Assembly: GCF_018294505.1 (NCBI RefSeq)
Contig: NC_057810.1
Location: 209,516,113-209,580,112, forward strand
Reading direction: 5' to 3'
DNA length: 64,000 nucleotides
Origin: Triticum aestivum
Taxonomy: Eukaryota; Streptophyta; Magnoliopsida; Poales; Poaceae
Below, in pieces: positions 45,317 to 56,589 of this stretch. A program made the translations under genes and the position numbers. Each line of letters opens with the position of its first letter. The stretch's first letter is position 1. The notes under the pieces were generated by a model. It had not been told where the DNA came from. It saw nothing but the letters and a program-made list of their open reading frames with translations, and did no database searches.

Positions 45317-47037
45317 ATGGAGTCGGCTGACCCCAGCGCCAAGAGATGAGGCTCCCGCCAGCGGCGACGCCTGTTGTAGATCCCACACCCGGCAGCGCGG
45401 GAAGAAGCAGCAACCCCGCCCCCACCGGGTCCCAGGAACCCGTAGAATCTCGGGTGGACCGCATCAGCGATCTCCCAGACGCCATCCTTGGGGAGATCAT
45501 CTCGCTTCTCCCCACCAAGGATTGCTCCCGCACCCAAGTCCTCTCAATTCGGTGGAGCCCCCTATGGCGCGTCGTGCCCCTTAATCTTGACTGTCGTCAA
45601 CTATCTCTCTTCAATGATTTTGAAATCCCCAGAGCCATCATCTCATACCACCAGGGCTCCGTTCAAAGCCTTTGCATCCCGTCATGCTACCTGAGCAAGC
45701 ATACCATGCCCTACACGGTGGATGCCTGGCTGAAATCCCCTGAATTCACAGAACTACAGTTGCTTGAGTTCTACTATTCCCCTGGAAATCACATACCACA
45801 TACCAAAGGCCATGAACTTGTTCCCTCTGCACCGATGTCCATCTCGCGGTTTTCCTCCTCTCTCCACACCACCACCTTTGCGCTGTGCTACCTACCAGAC
45901 AATCTAGTACTAAACCTTCGACTCCCATTTCTCAAGAAACTTTCACTTGTGTGGGTTCGTATATCGGAGGCCTCATTGCATAACATCGTCCACTCCAGTT
46001 GCCCTGCCCTGGAGTGCTTGGTGCTTGTTTTCACAATTAGAATCGGTTGTCTCCAAATAAAGTCGCCTAACCTTGTAAGAATTGGAATTTCTTTTGACGG
46101 AAGGCACCTCATCGTCCAAGATGCCCCTTCACTTCAAAGGTTGAACCTTGATTCTAGTTATTCACCGTTGCAAATAACCGTCCTCTTTGCGCCTAAACTG
46201 GATATCTTCGGTGTAATACATGATCTCTGTGCTCATTTCAATACGGTGTTTGGCTCCACAGTTCTTCAGGTACTTTATATTATCATCTACACTGTAACCA
46301 TAAGCTGCATTTTAAATTTCTGCGCATAAGTTATATATCATCTTGGAGTACACACTTTGTACTAATATTATGTTCTATGCTCAATGAAGAGTTTCTCCAT
46401 GGATGGCCTATTAATGGTGCTGGATTCTGTCAAGATCTTATATATCCAAATGAATAGTTTTGATCTGAACAAGATTATTGGCTTGCTGCAATGCTTTCCA
46501 TGTCTGGAGAATTTGTATATAAAGGTGATAATTTCACGCACATTGGAAGCCTGCATATAGTGTACTAGAATTAACCGTTCAACTGTTGCTCTTTCGACAC
46601 TCTTTTTCTAGACCTTAACTGTTTTCAATCTTCATGTCTATTTAGGCAACAGGACGTGGTAAGAAAGTTATGACCAATCGGTGGATTCGTAAGCATCAGG
46701 ATTTCTCACTTCTCATGAGATTCGATTGAAGACAATAAAGCTAGAACGATATGTAGCCAACCGCGCAAACACTAGATTTGTCACATTCTTCGTGCTGAAT
46801 GTGAGGTTACTATTGTCCATCAGGCTTAAGTTTATCAGCAGCATGGTTTTGACGGATGGGTATGTCTAAGAGCAAAAGAAGGAGTTTCAGGTGGGCAAAA
46901 GAGCTTCTGAAGGGACCGGGCTTCTATTTACAACATATTGTGGTCATAATCTAGTAAATTTTACGACCCAGGATGTTCATTCTATGGACCTGAATGATCC
47001 ATTTGACTGTGACTGCCGAAAACAGTGCTGGAGTTAG
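45317..47037 (+). pseudogene. F-box/LRR/FBD protein gene, damaged at both ends
   Basis: Exon 1 runs to 46269 (donor CAG/GTACTT), exon 2 is 46390-46524 (SFSMDGLLMVLDSVKILYIQ), exon 3 starts at 46646. The main frame opens at ATG 45346 with an F-box at residues 36-75 (DRISDLPDAILGEIISLLPT), then leucine-rich repeats and an FBD-like end (ERYVANRANTRFVTFFVLN). F-box proteins recruit targets to SCF ubiquitin ligases. An earlier ATG at 45317 (MESADPSAKR) reaches TGA at 45347-45349, overlapping the ATG at 45346. A one-base deletion in the original start region is likely, since this family usually begins MES and continues RLP. Exon 3 has a frameshift near 46715 and a TAA near 46870. The F-box part could still be translated from 45346, but the FBD end is lost. 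Confidence 0.7.
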
Positions 47038-47039
47038 AT

Positions 47040-47440
47040 GTTGTTGCCCTTTTCAACCTGGGTTTTTTTGTAAACCTGATGAACAATTAACCCTCGTGCT
47101 TTTGTATAGTTTGTAAGCTGGAGTTAGATGTTCCTGGCCTTTTCAACTCGGCTGTGACTGTCATATTTTCTTTGAAACAAGGCAAATGGCTTGCCATTCG
47201 TTTAATTTAGAGTGAAATATTGTAACAAATCCCAACCAAGGGAAATAACATCACTCTCGCCGGCTGCTTGAGCTCACTGTGCATTATAGAAGCCAAGTGA
47301 TTAGCCCCCACCAGCACCCACAAACTTATTTCGAACTAGCACATCAAATGGGCTGTAAATTTTCATAGGAAAGGCTGCATGACCGTGACAGATTTGGATT
47401 CTGACATTTGGGACCCGCGAGGAAATAGCCTATCCAAGGT
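47040..47440. other. 3' flank of the F-box gene
   Basis: GAGTTAGATGTTGTTGCCCT at 47031 recurs near 47111 as GAGTTAGATGTTCCTGGCCT, an 80-bp duplication in the 3' untranslated region. No gene is seen. Confidence 0.5.
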
Positions 47441-49589
47441 GGTGTTGACTTACTAGCCAGTCAACAAACGATTCTGCCTACCAGCCTTTGGATTGACGTC
47501 CAACATCGGTCGTGTATCTTCTATCTCTTGTCTTCTTCTTCCTATAGCCGCCCAAACCAAACCACCCCGTCGGCTCCGCCTGCTCTCGCATCCCATGGTT
47601 GGCTGCGCCTCCGCCGCCCTACCATACGTACCCTCCAACATTGGCCAGTCCCTCCTTCTATTACCCCACACATCCTGTTATTCTCCAGCGACGTCAGCCC
47701 CAACATGCACCCGCACCCGAACCAGTCAACCCTCATACTCCCTTCCTCCTGCGACTGGACCGGCGCATCTTCCATGGCTCCTGTTCGTTCCGTCCGAGGC
47801 CTCGTCGTCGTCCTATGCCTCGCGGCCTTGGTTCACTTGCCGTGCGCAGTGCGCCGCCCTCTTGCATTGTCAATGTCGTCAACAACCGAGAGGAACAAGG
47901 AGATGACTGTACATGGAGAGGATGACAGTAGGGACCCACCAGCGTCATGGCAGTACGCAAGCAAGTGCCTCCATATTACAAGCCCAAAAATATGGTTCCT
48001 CCTAATGGTTGGACATCTAGGGCTCACGCCATTGTCAACGTAGTCAATAAACGAGAGAATTACACTACGAGCGGCTGACACTAGGGACCCAACAGGTCAA
48101 TAAACGAGAGAATTATACTAGTTTTAGCGACGGATCCGGGTAATAACAGGGTTGTGCAGGGGCTGTGGCCCGTCTAGCCAGGGTTTTATTTATGTTTACC
48201 ACATCATGAGCCCAGTTGTGTTTTTTCTTGCTGAAAATGGCTAGCCCAGTTCTATTTTTTTTAAAGAAATACCCAAACAAGGCCTACTTGCTTTATCGGC
48301 CCTGCTGGGCTGCAAATCTTTCAAGACAAGGAGAGTTTCATTCGGTTTGCCCAGAAATGGGCTATACATTTTTAAAACACATCAAACTGGGAATTAGTTT
48401 CAATTTTTTTTATTACAAGATTTTAAATTCCATTGATTTTTATGCGTGGACAATTATTTGGATTTTATATTTATATAAATTATTTTTCAAAATAGTTTGA
48501 ATGTGAATTGATATTTCTGGATTAAAAACAGTTGACCGCACCGAAATATGCAAAATTTCGTATACTTTTTAATTGTGGCCACAATATGTGCTGTAATGCT
48601 AACAAAAAGAATATGGGCTCCAAAAAAATTCTTAAGAATTAGCAAATGGGCTGTACATTATTAGAAATAATGGCAGATGGGCTATATGCTATTTTCCACA
48701 GATTTGAGGCTGACTTGTGCGCCTACTATAGGTTGACGCATATGCTTTCATTAAAAAAAGGATGACGCACACGCAACGCCCTGTCAACTTAGTCAACACA
48801 CGAGAGCAGTGCCTGTTGGATGTCCATCCAACGACTGTCGTGCTTCATTAATCTTTGCTCTTCATGCTTCAGCCGCTCAAACAAGCGCCGGCGGGACTGC
48901 CTGCTCCCTCCTCCCACGGTCGTCTATGCTGCCGCGCAGGCCTCACGGCCCCACCGTACTCCCATCGCTGGCCTAGCCATCCCTCTACTCAACCACACCT
49001 GCTATTATCTCAAGGGATGGCAGACGAACTAGTAAACCCTCGTACTCCTCCGCATGGGAAACAACTTCCGAGTATTCCCTGGCTCTGTGTCGTTCCCTTC
49101 CTAGGCCTCGCCGTCGTCCACCGCCCTGGTGCTCTCGGCGCGGCCTGGTCAACGTGGTCAATGAATGACATCAATCGGAAGTGGACTGTACGTGGAGAGG
49201 CTGACAGCTGGGTCCACTACCGCACGCAAGGAAATGCCTCCTTATTACGCGCAAAATAATGATTCCTCCACCTGACAGCTAGGACCCATAGGAAGGGCCT
49301 CTGTATTTCATGAAAAAACGTCCCCCCCCCCACTGACAGGTTAGACCCACCAGCTATATCTTCGCACGCAAGGAAGTGCCTCATTATTACGCCCAAAAAA
49401 TGAATACCCACCTGCTAGCTGGGACCCACCATATTGTTGGGCTGACTTGTGGGCCTACTAAGTTGACGAGGACAGAGGGCTTTGTCAACTTAGTCAATAT
49501 GAATGATTCTAGCCCCAGTGACCGTACGATGTCCATCCAACGGCCGTAGTGCTTCTTCAACCTCTGGTCTTCTTGCTCCAGCCGCCCAA
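47440..49589. repeat. CACTA right subterminal modules, inner part
   Basis: Two ~0.7-kb modules (47480-48090, 48790-49500) with CGTGGTCAACG-, GGACTGTACGTGGAGAGG- and AAGGAAGTGCCTCCTTATTA-like phrases. Between them is an AT-rich spacer with ATGGGCTGTACATTATT words (48190-48720). They are inverted relative to 9360-11400. The third module begins at 49500 and is split by the copia element. Proline-rich open frames here are not genes. Confidence 0.65.
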
Positions 49590-49594
49590 AGTAG

Positions 49595-51342
49595 TGTTGG
49601 GGAACGTAGTAATTTCAAAATTTCCTACGCACACGCAAGATCATGGTGATGGCATAGCAACAAGAGGGGAGAGTATTGTGTACGTACCCTCGTAGACCGT
49701 TAAGCGGAAGCGTTATGACAACACGGTTGATGTAGTCGTACGTCTTCACAAATCGACCGATCCAAGCACCGAACGTACGGCACCTCCATGTTCAGCACAC
49801 GTTCAGCTCGATGACGTTCCCCGGGCTCCAATCCAGCTAAGCGTCGGGGATGAGTTCCGTCAGCACAACGGCGTGGTGACGATGATGATTTTCTACCGGC
49901 GCAGGGCTTCGCCTAAACTCCGCGACGATATGACCGAGGTGGAATATGGTGGAGGGGGGCACCACACACGGCTAAGGAATGATCCGTAGATCAACTTGTG
50001 TGTCTATGGTGTGCCCCGCTCCCCCGTATATAAAGGGGGAGAGGAGGAGGGGGCCGGCCTAAGGGGAGGCGCGCCCTAGGAGGGGGAAACCTACTCCAAG
50101 TAGGTTTGCCCCCTCCCTTTCCTATTCCAAGAAGGAGGGGGAAGGTAGGAGTGGGAGAGGGGGAAGGCAAGGGGGGCGCCGCCCCCCCCTTCCTTGTCCT
50201 ATTCAGACTCAAGGGGAGGGGGCGCGCCTCTTGCCCTGGCCGGCCCCTCTCTCTCTCCACTAGGGCCCATCAAGGCCCATTACTTCCCGGGGGGGGGGGT
50301 TCCGGTAACCCTCCGGTACTCCGGTTTTTCTCCGAAAACACCCGGAACACTTCCGGTGTCTGAATATAGTCATCCAATATATCAATCTTTATGTCTCGAC
50401 CATTTCGAGACTCCTCGTCATGTCTGTGATCACATCCGGGACTCCGAACAATGTTCGGTACATCAAAACTTATAAACTCATAATAAAACTGCCATCGTAA
50501 CGTTAAGCGTGCGGACCCTACGGGTTCGAGAACTATGTAGACATGACCTAGAACTATTCTCGGTCAATAACCAATAGCGGAACCTGGATGTTCATATTGG
50601 TTCCCACATATTCTACAAAGATCTTTATCGGTCAAACCGCATAACAACATACGTTGTTCCCTTTGTCATCGGTATGTTACTTGCCCGAGATTCGATCGTC
50701 GGTATCCAATACCTAGTTCAATCTCGTTATCGGCAAGTCTCTTTACTCGTTCCGTAATACATCATCTCATAACTAACTCATTAGTTACAATGCTTGCAAG
50801 GCTTAGGTGATGAGTATTACCAAGAGGGCCTAGAGATACCTCTCCGACAATCGGAGTGACAAAACCTAATCTCGAATTATGCCAACTCAACATGTACCTT
50901 TGGAGACACCTGTAGAGCACCTTTATAATCACCCAATTACGTTGTGACGTTTGGTAGCACACAAAGTGTTCCTCCGGTAAACAGGAGTTGCACAATCTCA
51001 TAGTTGCAGGAACTTTGTATAAGTCATGAAGAAAGCAATAGCAACATACTAAACGATCAAGTGCTAAGCTAACGGAATGGGTCAAGTCAATCACATCATT
51101 CTCCTAATGATGTGATCCCATTAATCAAATGACAACACATGCCTATGGTTAGGAAACATAACCATCTTTGATCAATGAGCTAGTTCAAGTAGAGGCATAC
51201 TAGTGACACTATGTTTGTCTATGTATTCACACATGTATCATGTTTCCGTTTAATACAATTCTAGCATGAATTATAAACATTTATCATGATATGAGGAAAT
51301 AAATAATAAGTTTATTATTGCCTCTAGGGCATATTTCCTTCA
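49595..51342 (-). repeat. Copia 3' LTR
   Basis: Plus-strand ends TGTTGGGGAACGTAG and TTTCCTTCA. It follows the PPT on the element strand, so it is the 3' LTR. By eye it differs from the other LTR at about 24 sites in the first 560 bp but only about 11 in the last 790 bp. Confidence 0.95.
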
Positions 51343-51356
51343 GTCTCGCACTTGCA
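51343..51356 (-). promoter_or_regulatory. Polypurine tract
   Basis: Element strand reads TGCAAGTGCGAGAC just before the LTR. It primes plus-strand DNA synthesis. One pyrimidine interrupts what is usually AAGTGGGAGAC. Confidence 0.75.
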
Positions 51357-51375
51357 CTAGAGTCAATAATCTAGA

Positions 51376-51741
51376 TTACATAGTAATGATTCTAACACCC
51401 ATGGAGTCGTGGTGCTGGTCATGTTTTGCTCGTGAGAGAGGCTTAGTCAACGGGTCTGCAACATTCAGATCCGTATGTATCTTGCAAATCTCTATGTCTC
51501 CCACTTGGACTTGGTCCCGAATGGAATTGAAGCGTCTCTTGATGTGCTTGGTCCTCTTGTGAAATCTGGATTCCTTTGCCAAGGCAATTGCACCAGTATT
51601 GTCACAGAAGATCTTCATTGGTCCCGATGCACTAGGTACAACACCTAGATCGGAAATGAACTCCTTCATCCAGACTCCTTCATTTGCTGCTTCCGAAGCA
51701 GCTATGTACTCTGCTTCACATGTAGATCCCGCCACGATGCT
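51376..51741 (-). pseudogene. Copia RNase H, C-terminal part after a premature stop
   Basis: In the same frame as the pol segment at 51742-54048 but separated from it by one TAA. It has the copia RNase H motifs TCEAEYIAASEAANEGVW, IFCDNTGAIALAKESRFH and RTKHI, and ends near the PPT. RNase H removes the RNA strand during reverse transcription; without readthrough this part is lost. Confidence 0.85.
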
Positions 51742-54048
51742 TTATTTAGAACTGCACCAACTTACAGCTCCACCGTTTAATAAAAATACGTATCCGGTTT
51801 GCGATTTAGAATCGTCCGGATCAGTGTCAAAGCTTGCATCGACGTAACCATTTGCGACTAGCTCTTTTTCACCTCCATATATGAGAAACATATCCTTAGT
51901 CCTTTTCAGGTATTTCAGGATGTTCTTGACCGCTGTCCAGTGACCCACTCCTGGATTACTTTGGTACCTCCCTGCCAAACTAATAGCAAGGCACACATCA
52001 GGTCTGGTACACAGCATTGCATACATGATAGAGCCTATGGCTGAAGCATAGGGAACTCCTTTCATTTTCTCTCTATCTTCTGCAGTGGTCGGGCATTGAG
52101 TCTGACTCAACTTTATACCTTGTAATACAGGCAAGAACCCTTTCTTTGCCTGTTCCATATTGAACCTTTTCAATACTTTATCAAGGTACGTGCTTTGTGA
52201 AAGTCCAATCAAGCGTCTTGATCTATCTCTATAGATCTTAATGCCCAATATGTAAGCAGCTTCACCGAGGTCTTTCATTGAAAAACTTTTATTCAAGTAT
52301 CCTTTTATGCTATCCAGAAATTCAATATCATTTCCAATCAACAATATGTCATCCACATATAATATTAGAAATGCTACAGAGCTCCCACTCACTTTCTTGT
52401 AAATACAGGCTTCTCCAAAAGTCTGTATAAAACCATATGCTTTGATCACACTATCAAAGCGTTTATTCCAACTCCGAGAGGCTTGCACCAGACCATAGAT
52501 TGATCGCTGGAGCTTGCACACTTTGTTAGCTCCCTTAGGATCTACAAAACCCTCTGGTTGCATCATATACAACTCTTCTTCCAGAAATCCATTCAGGAAT
52601 GCAGTTTTTACATCCATCTGCCAAATTTCATAATCATAAAATGCGTCAATCGCTAGCATGATTCGGACAGACTTAAGCATCGCTACGGGTGAGAAAGTCT
52701 CATCGTAGTCAACCCCTTGAACTTGTCGAAAACCTTTCGCAACAAGTCGAGCTTTATAGATAGTTACATTACCGTCAGCGTCAGTCTTCTTCTTAAAAAT
52801 CCATTTATTCTCAATGGCCTGCCGATCATCGGGCAAGTCAACCAAAGTCCATAGTTTGTTCTCATACATGGATCCCATCTCAGATTTCATGGCCTCTAGC
52901 CATTTTGCAGAATCTGGGCTCATCATCGCTTCCTCATAGTTCGTAGGTTCATCATGGTCAAGTAACATGACTTCCAGAACAGGATTACCGTACCACTCTG
53001 GTGCGGATCTTACTCTGGTAGACCTACGAGGTTCAGTAGACACTTGATCTGAAGTTTCATGATCAATATCATTAGCTTCCTCACTAATTGGTGTATTTGT
53101 CACAGGAACTGATTTCTGTGATGAACTACTTTCCAATAAGGGAGCAGGTACCGTTACCTCATCAAGTTCTACTTTCCTCCCACTCACTTCTTTCGAGAGA
53201 AACTCCTTCTCTAGAAAGGATCCATTCTTAGCAATGAATATCTTGACTTCGGATCTGTGATAGAAGGTGTACCCAATAGTCTCTTTTGGGTATCCTATGA
53301 AGACACATTTCTCCGATTTGGGTTCGAGCTTATCTGGTTGAAGTTTCTTCACATAAGCATCGCAGCCCCAAACTTTAAGAAACGACAACTTTGGTTTCTT
53401 GCCAAACCACAATTCATAAGGTGTTGTCTCAACGGATTTAGATGGTGCCCTATTTAATGTGAATGCAGCCGTCTCTAAAGCATAACCCCAAAACGATAGC
53501 GGTAAATCAGTAAGAGACATCATAAATCGCACCATATCTAGTAAAGTACGATTACGACGTTCGGACACACCATTTCTTTGTGGTGTTCCAGGTGGCGTGA
53601 GTTGCGAAACTATTCCGCATTGTTTCAAATGTAAACCAAACTCGTAACTCAAATATTCTCCTCCACGATCAGATCGTAGAAACTTTATTTTCTTGTTACG
53701 ATGATTTTCCACTTCACTCTGAAATTCTTTGAACTTTTCAAATGTTTCAGACTTGTGCTTCATTAAGTAGATATACCCAGATCTGCTCAAATCATTTGTG
53801 AAGGTAAGAAAATAACAATATCCACCACGAGCTTCAACATTCATCGGACCACATACATCTGTATGTATGATTTCCAACAAATCTGTTGCTCTCTCCATAG
53901 TACTGGAGAACGGTGTTTTAGTCATCTTGCCCATGAGGCACGGTTCGCAAGTACCAAGTGATTCATAATCAAGTGATTCCAAAAGTCCATCAGTATGGAG
54001 TTTCTTCATGCGCTTTACACCGATATGACCTAAACGGTAGTGCCACAA
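51742..54048 (-). pseudogene. Copia pol: integrase and reverse transcriptase
   Basis: 768 open codons. Order: the GAG-pre-integrase/zinc motif (H7, C34, C37), integrase core with D64, D127 and E163 (35 residues between the last two, the DD35E pattern), a linker, reverse transcriptase with YVDD at 564-567, and the start of RNase H with DAS and the KSQTGYVFLLNGG region. It ends at TAA 51744-51742, where a Gln codon is usual in this group. Key catalytic residues look intact, but the 5' side is cut off from gag. Confidence 0.9.
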
Positions 54049-54283
54049 ATAAGTTGCACTATCATTATCAACTCTGCATCTTTTGGTTTCAACATTATGA
54101 ATATGTGTATCACTAATATCGAGATTCTATAAAAATAGACCACTCTTCAAGGGTGCATGACCATAAAAGATATTACTCATATAAATAGAACAACCATTAT
54201 TCTCTGATTTAAATGAATAACCGTCTCACATCAAACAAGATCCAGATATAATGTTCATGCTTAACGCTGGCACCAAATAACAA
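54049..54283 (-). pseudogene. Copia protease-integrase junction with stops
   Basis: The polyprotein continues here in a shifted frame after a one-base frameshift near 54290, and is broken by a TGA near 54228 and a TAG near 54127. The encoded text (for example NNCYLVPALSMNIISGSC) matches the usual region between protease and integrase. Confidence 0.8.
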
Positions 54284-55351
54284 TTATTTAGGTCTAAAAA
54301 CAATCCCGAGAGGTAGCGTGCCGACTGCGATCACATCGACTTTGGAACCATTTCCCACGCGCATCGTCACCTCGTCCTTGGCCAGTGCTCGCTTATTCCG
54401 TAGTCCCTGTTTCGAGTTGCAAATATTAGCAACAGAACCAGTATCAAATACCCAGGTGCCACTACGAGCTCTAGTTAGGTACACATCAATAACATGTATA
54501 TCACATATACCTATGTTCACTTTGCCATCCTTCTTATCCGCCAAATACTTGGGACAGTTCCGCCTCCAGTGACCAGTCTCCTTGCAGTAGAAGCACTCAG
54601 TTTCAGGCTTAGGTCCAGACTTGGGTTTCTTCTCTTGAGCAGCAACTTGCTTGCTGTTCTTCTTGAAGTTCCCCTTCTTCTTCCCTTTGCCCTTTTTCTT
54701 GAAACTAGTGGTCTTGTTGACCATCAACACTTGATGCTCCTTTTTGATTTCTACCTCCGCAGCCTTTAGCATTGCGTAGAGCTCGGGAATTGTCTTGTTC
54801 ATCCCTTGCATATTATAGTTCATCACAAAGCTCTTGTAGCTTGGTGGCAATGATTGGAGAATTCTGTCAATGACGCTATCATCCGGAAGATTAACTCCCA
54901 GTTGAATCAAGTGATTATTATACCCAGACATTTTGGGTATATGCTCACTGACAGAACTATTCTCCTCCATCTTGCAGCTGTAGAACTTATTGGAGACTTC
55001 ATATCTCTCAATCCGGGCATTTGCTTGAAATATTAACTTCAACTCCTGGAACATCTCATATGCTCCATGACGTTCAAAACGTCGTTGAAGGCCCGGTTCT
55101 AAGCCGTAAAGCATGGCACACTGAACTATAGAGTAGTCATCAGCTTTGCTCTGCCAGACGTTCACAACATCTGGTGTTGCTCCTGCAGCAGGCCTGGCAC
55201 CCAGCGGTGCTTCCAGGACGTCATTCTTCTGTGCAGCAATGAGGATAATCCTCAAGTTACGGACCCAGTCCGTGTAATTGCTACCATCATCTTTCCATTT
55301 TGCTTTCTCAAGGAACGCATTAAAATTCAACGGAACAACAGCACGAGCCAT
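54284..55351 (-). CDS. Copia gag and protease N-terminal part
   Basis: 355 codons from ATG 55351. It has a copia Gag domain (WVRNLRIIL, then YEMFQELKLIFQ), a Lys-rich stretch at about 205-245, a CCHC zinc knuckle at C253, C256, H261 and C266, and the protease active site DTG at 303-305. Gag forms the cytoplasmic virus-like particle and the knuckle binds element RNA. The frame ends early at 54284 because of a frameshift, so protease is fused only in part. The start is supported by the usual MARAVVPLNFNAF beginning. Confidence 0.9.
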   Translation of the reverse strand: MARAVVPLNFNAFLEKAKWKDDGSNYTDWVRNLRIILIAAQKNDVLEAPLGARPAAGATPDVVNVWQSKADDYSIVQCAMLYGLEPGLQRRFERHGAYEMFQELKLIFQANARIERYEVSNKFYSCKMEENSSVSEHIPKMSGYNNHLIQLGVNLPDDSVIDRILQSLPPSYKSFVMNYNMQGMNKTIPELYAMLKAAEVEIKKEHQVLMVNKTTSFKKKGKGKKKGNFKKNSKQVAAQEKKPKSGPKPETECFYCKETGHWRRNCPKYLADKKDGKVNIGICDIHVIDVYLTRARSGTWVFDTGSVANICNSKQGLRNKRALAKDEVTMRVGNGSKVDVIAVGTLPLGIVFRPK

Positions 55352-56575
55352 CTATCTACAACAAACATAGACAAGCAAAATACTATCAGGTACTAAGTTC
55401 ATGATAAATTTAAGTTCAATTAATCATATTACTTAAGAACTCCCACTTAGACAGACATCTCTCTAGTCATCTAAGTGATCACGTGATCCAAATCAACTAA
55501 ACCATAACCGATCATCACGTGAGATGGATTAGTTTTCAATGGTGAACATCTCTATGTTGATCATATCTACTATATGATTCACGCTCGACCTTTCGGTCTC
55601 CGTGTTCCGAGGCCATATATGCATATGCTAGGCTCGTCAAGTTTAACCTGAGTATTCTGCGTGTGCAAAACTGGCTTGCACCTGTTGTAGATGGACGTAG
55701 AGCTTATCACACCCGATCATCACGTGGTGTCTGGGCACGACGAACTTTGGCAATGGTGCATACTTAGGGAGAACACTTCTTGATAATTTTTAGTGAGAGA
55801 TCATCTTAAAATGCTACCGTCAATCAAAGCAAGATAAGATGCATAAAGGATAAACATCACATGCAATCAATATAAGTGATATGATATGGCCATCATCATC
55901 TTGTGCTTGTGATCTCCATCTCCGAAGCACCATCGTGATCACCATCGTCACCGGCGCGACACCTTGATCTCCATCGTAGCATCATTGTCGTTTACGCCAT
56001 CTATTGCTTCTACGACTATCGCTATCGCTTAGTGATAAAGTAAAGCAATTACAGGGCGTTTGCATTTCATACAATAAAGCGACAACCATATGGCTCCTGC
56101 CAGTTGCCGATAACTTCGGTTACAAAACATGATCATCTCATACAATAAAATATAGCATCACGTCTTGGCCATATCACATCACAACATGCCCTGCAAAAAC
56201 AAGTTAGATGTCCTCTACTTTGTTGTTGCAAGTTTTACGTGGCTGCTACGGGCTGAGCAAGAACCGTTCTTACCTACGCATCAAAACCACAACGATAGTT
56301 TGTCAAGTTGGTGCTATTTTAACCTTCGGAAGGACCGGGCATAGCCACACTTGGTTCAACTAAAGTTGGAGAAACTGACACCCGCTAGTCACCTGTGTGC
56401 AAAGCACGGCGGTAAAACCAGTCTCGCGTAAGCGTACACGTAATGTCGGTCCGGGCCGCTTCATCCAACAATACCGCCGAACCAAAGTATGACATGCTGG
56501 TAAGCAGTATGACTTGTATCGCCCACAACTCACTTGTGTTCTACTCGTGCATATAACATCAACACATAAAACCTA
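55352..56575 (-). other. Copia 5' untranslated leader
   Basis: About 1.2 kb between the PBS and gag with no coding capacity, as expected for the BARE/WIS/Angela group, where this leader carries packaging and dimerisation signals. No insertion was seen. Confidence 0.75.
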
Positions 56576-56588
56576 GGCTCGGATGCCA
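56576..56588 (-). promoter_or_regulatory. Primer binding site (tRNA-iMet type)
   Basis: Element strand reads TGGCATCCGAGCC one base after the 5' LTR. This is a changed form of TGGTATCAGAGC, complementary to initiator methionine tRNA. Confidence 0.8.
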
Positions 56589-56589
56589 C

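Noticed and set aside
50100..50363. Open frame in the copia LTR (and its twin at 57101)
   Set aside because: It lies wholly within LTR sequence, is rich in Pro/Gly/Arg, and is explained by the CG-rich LTR segment.
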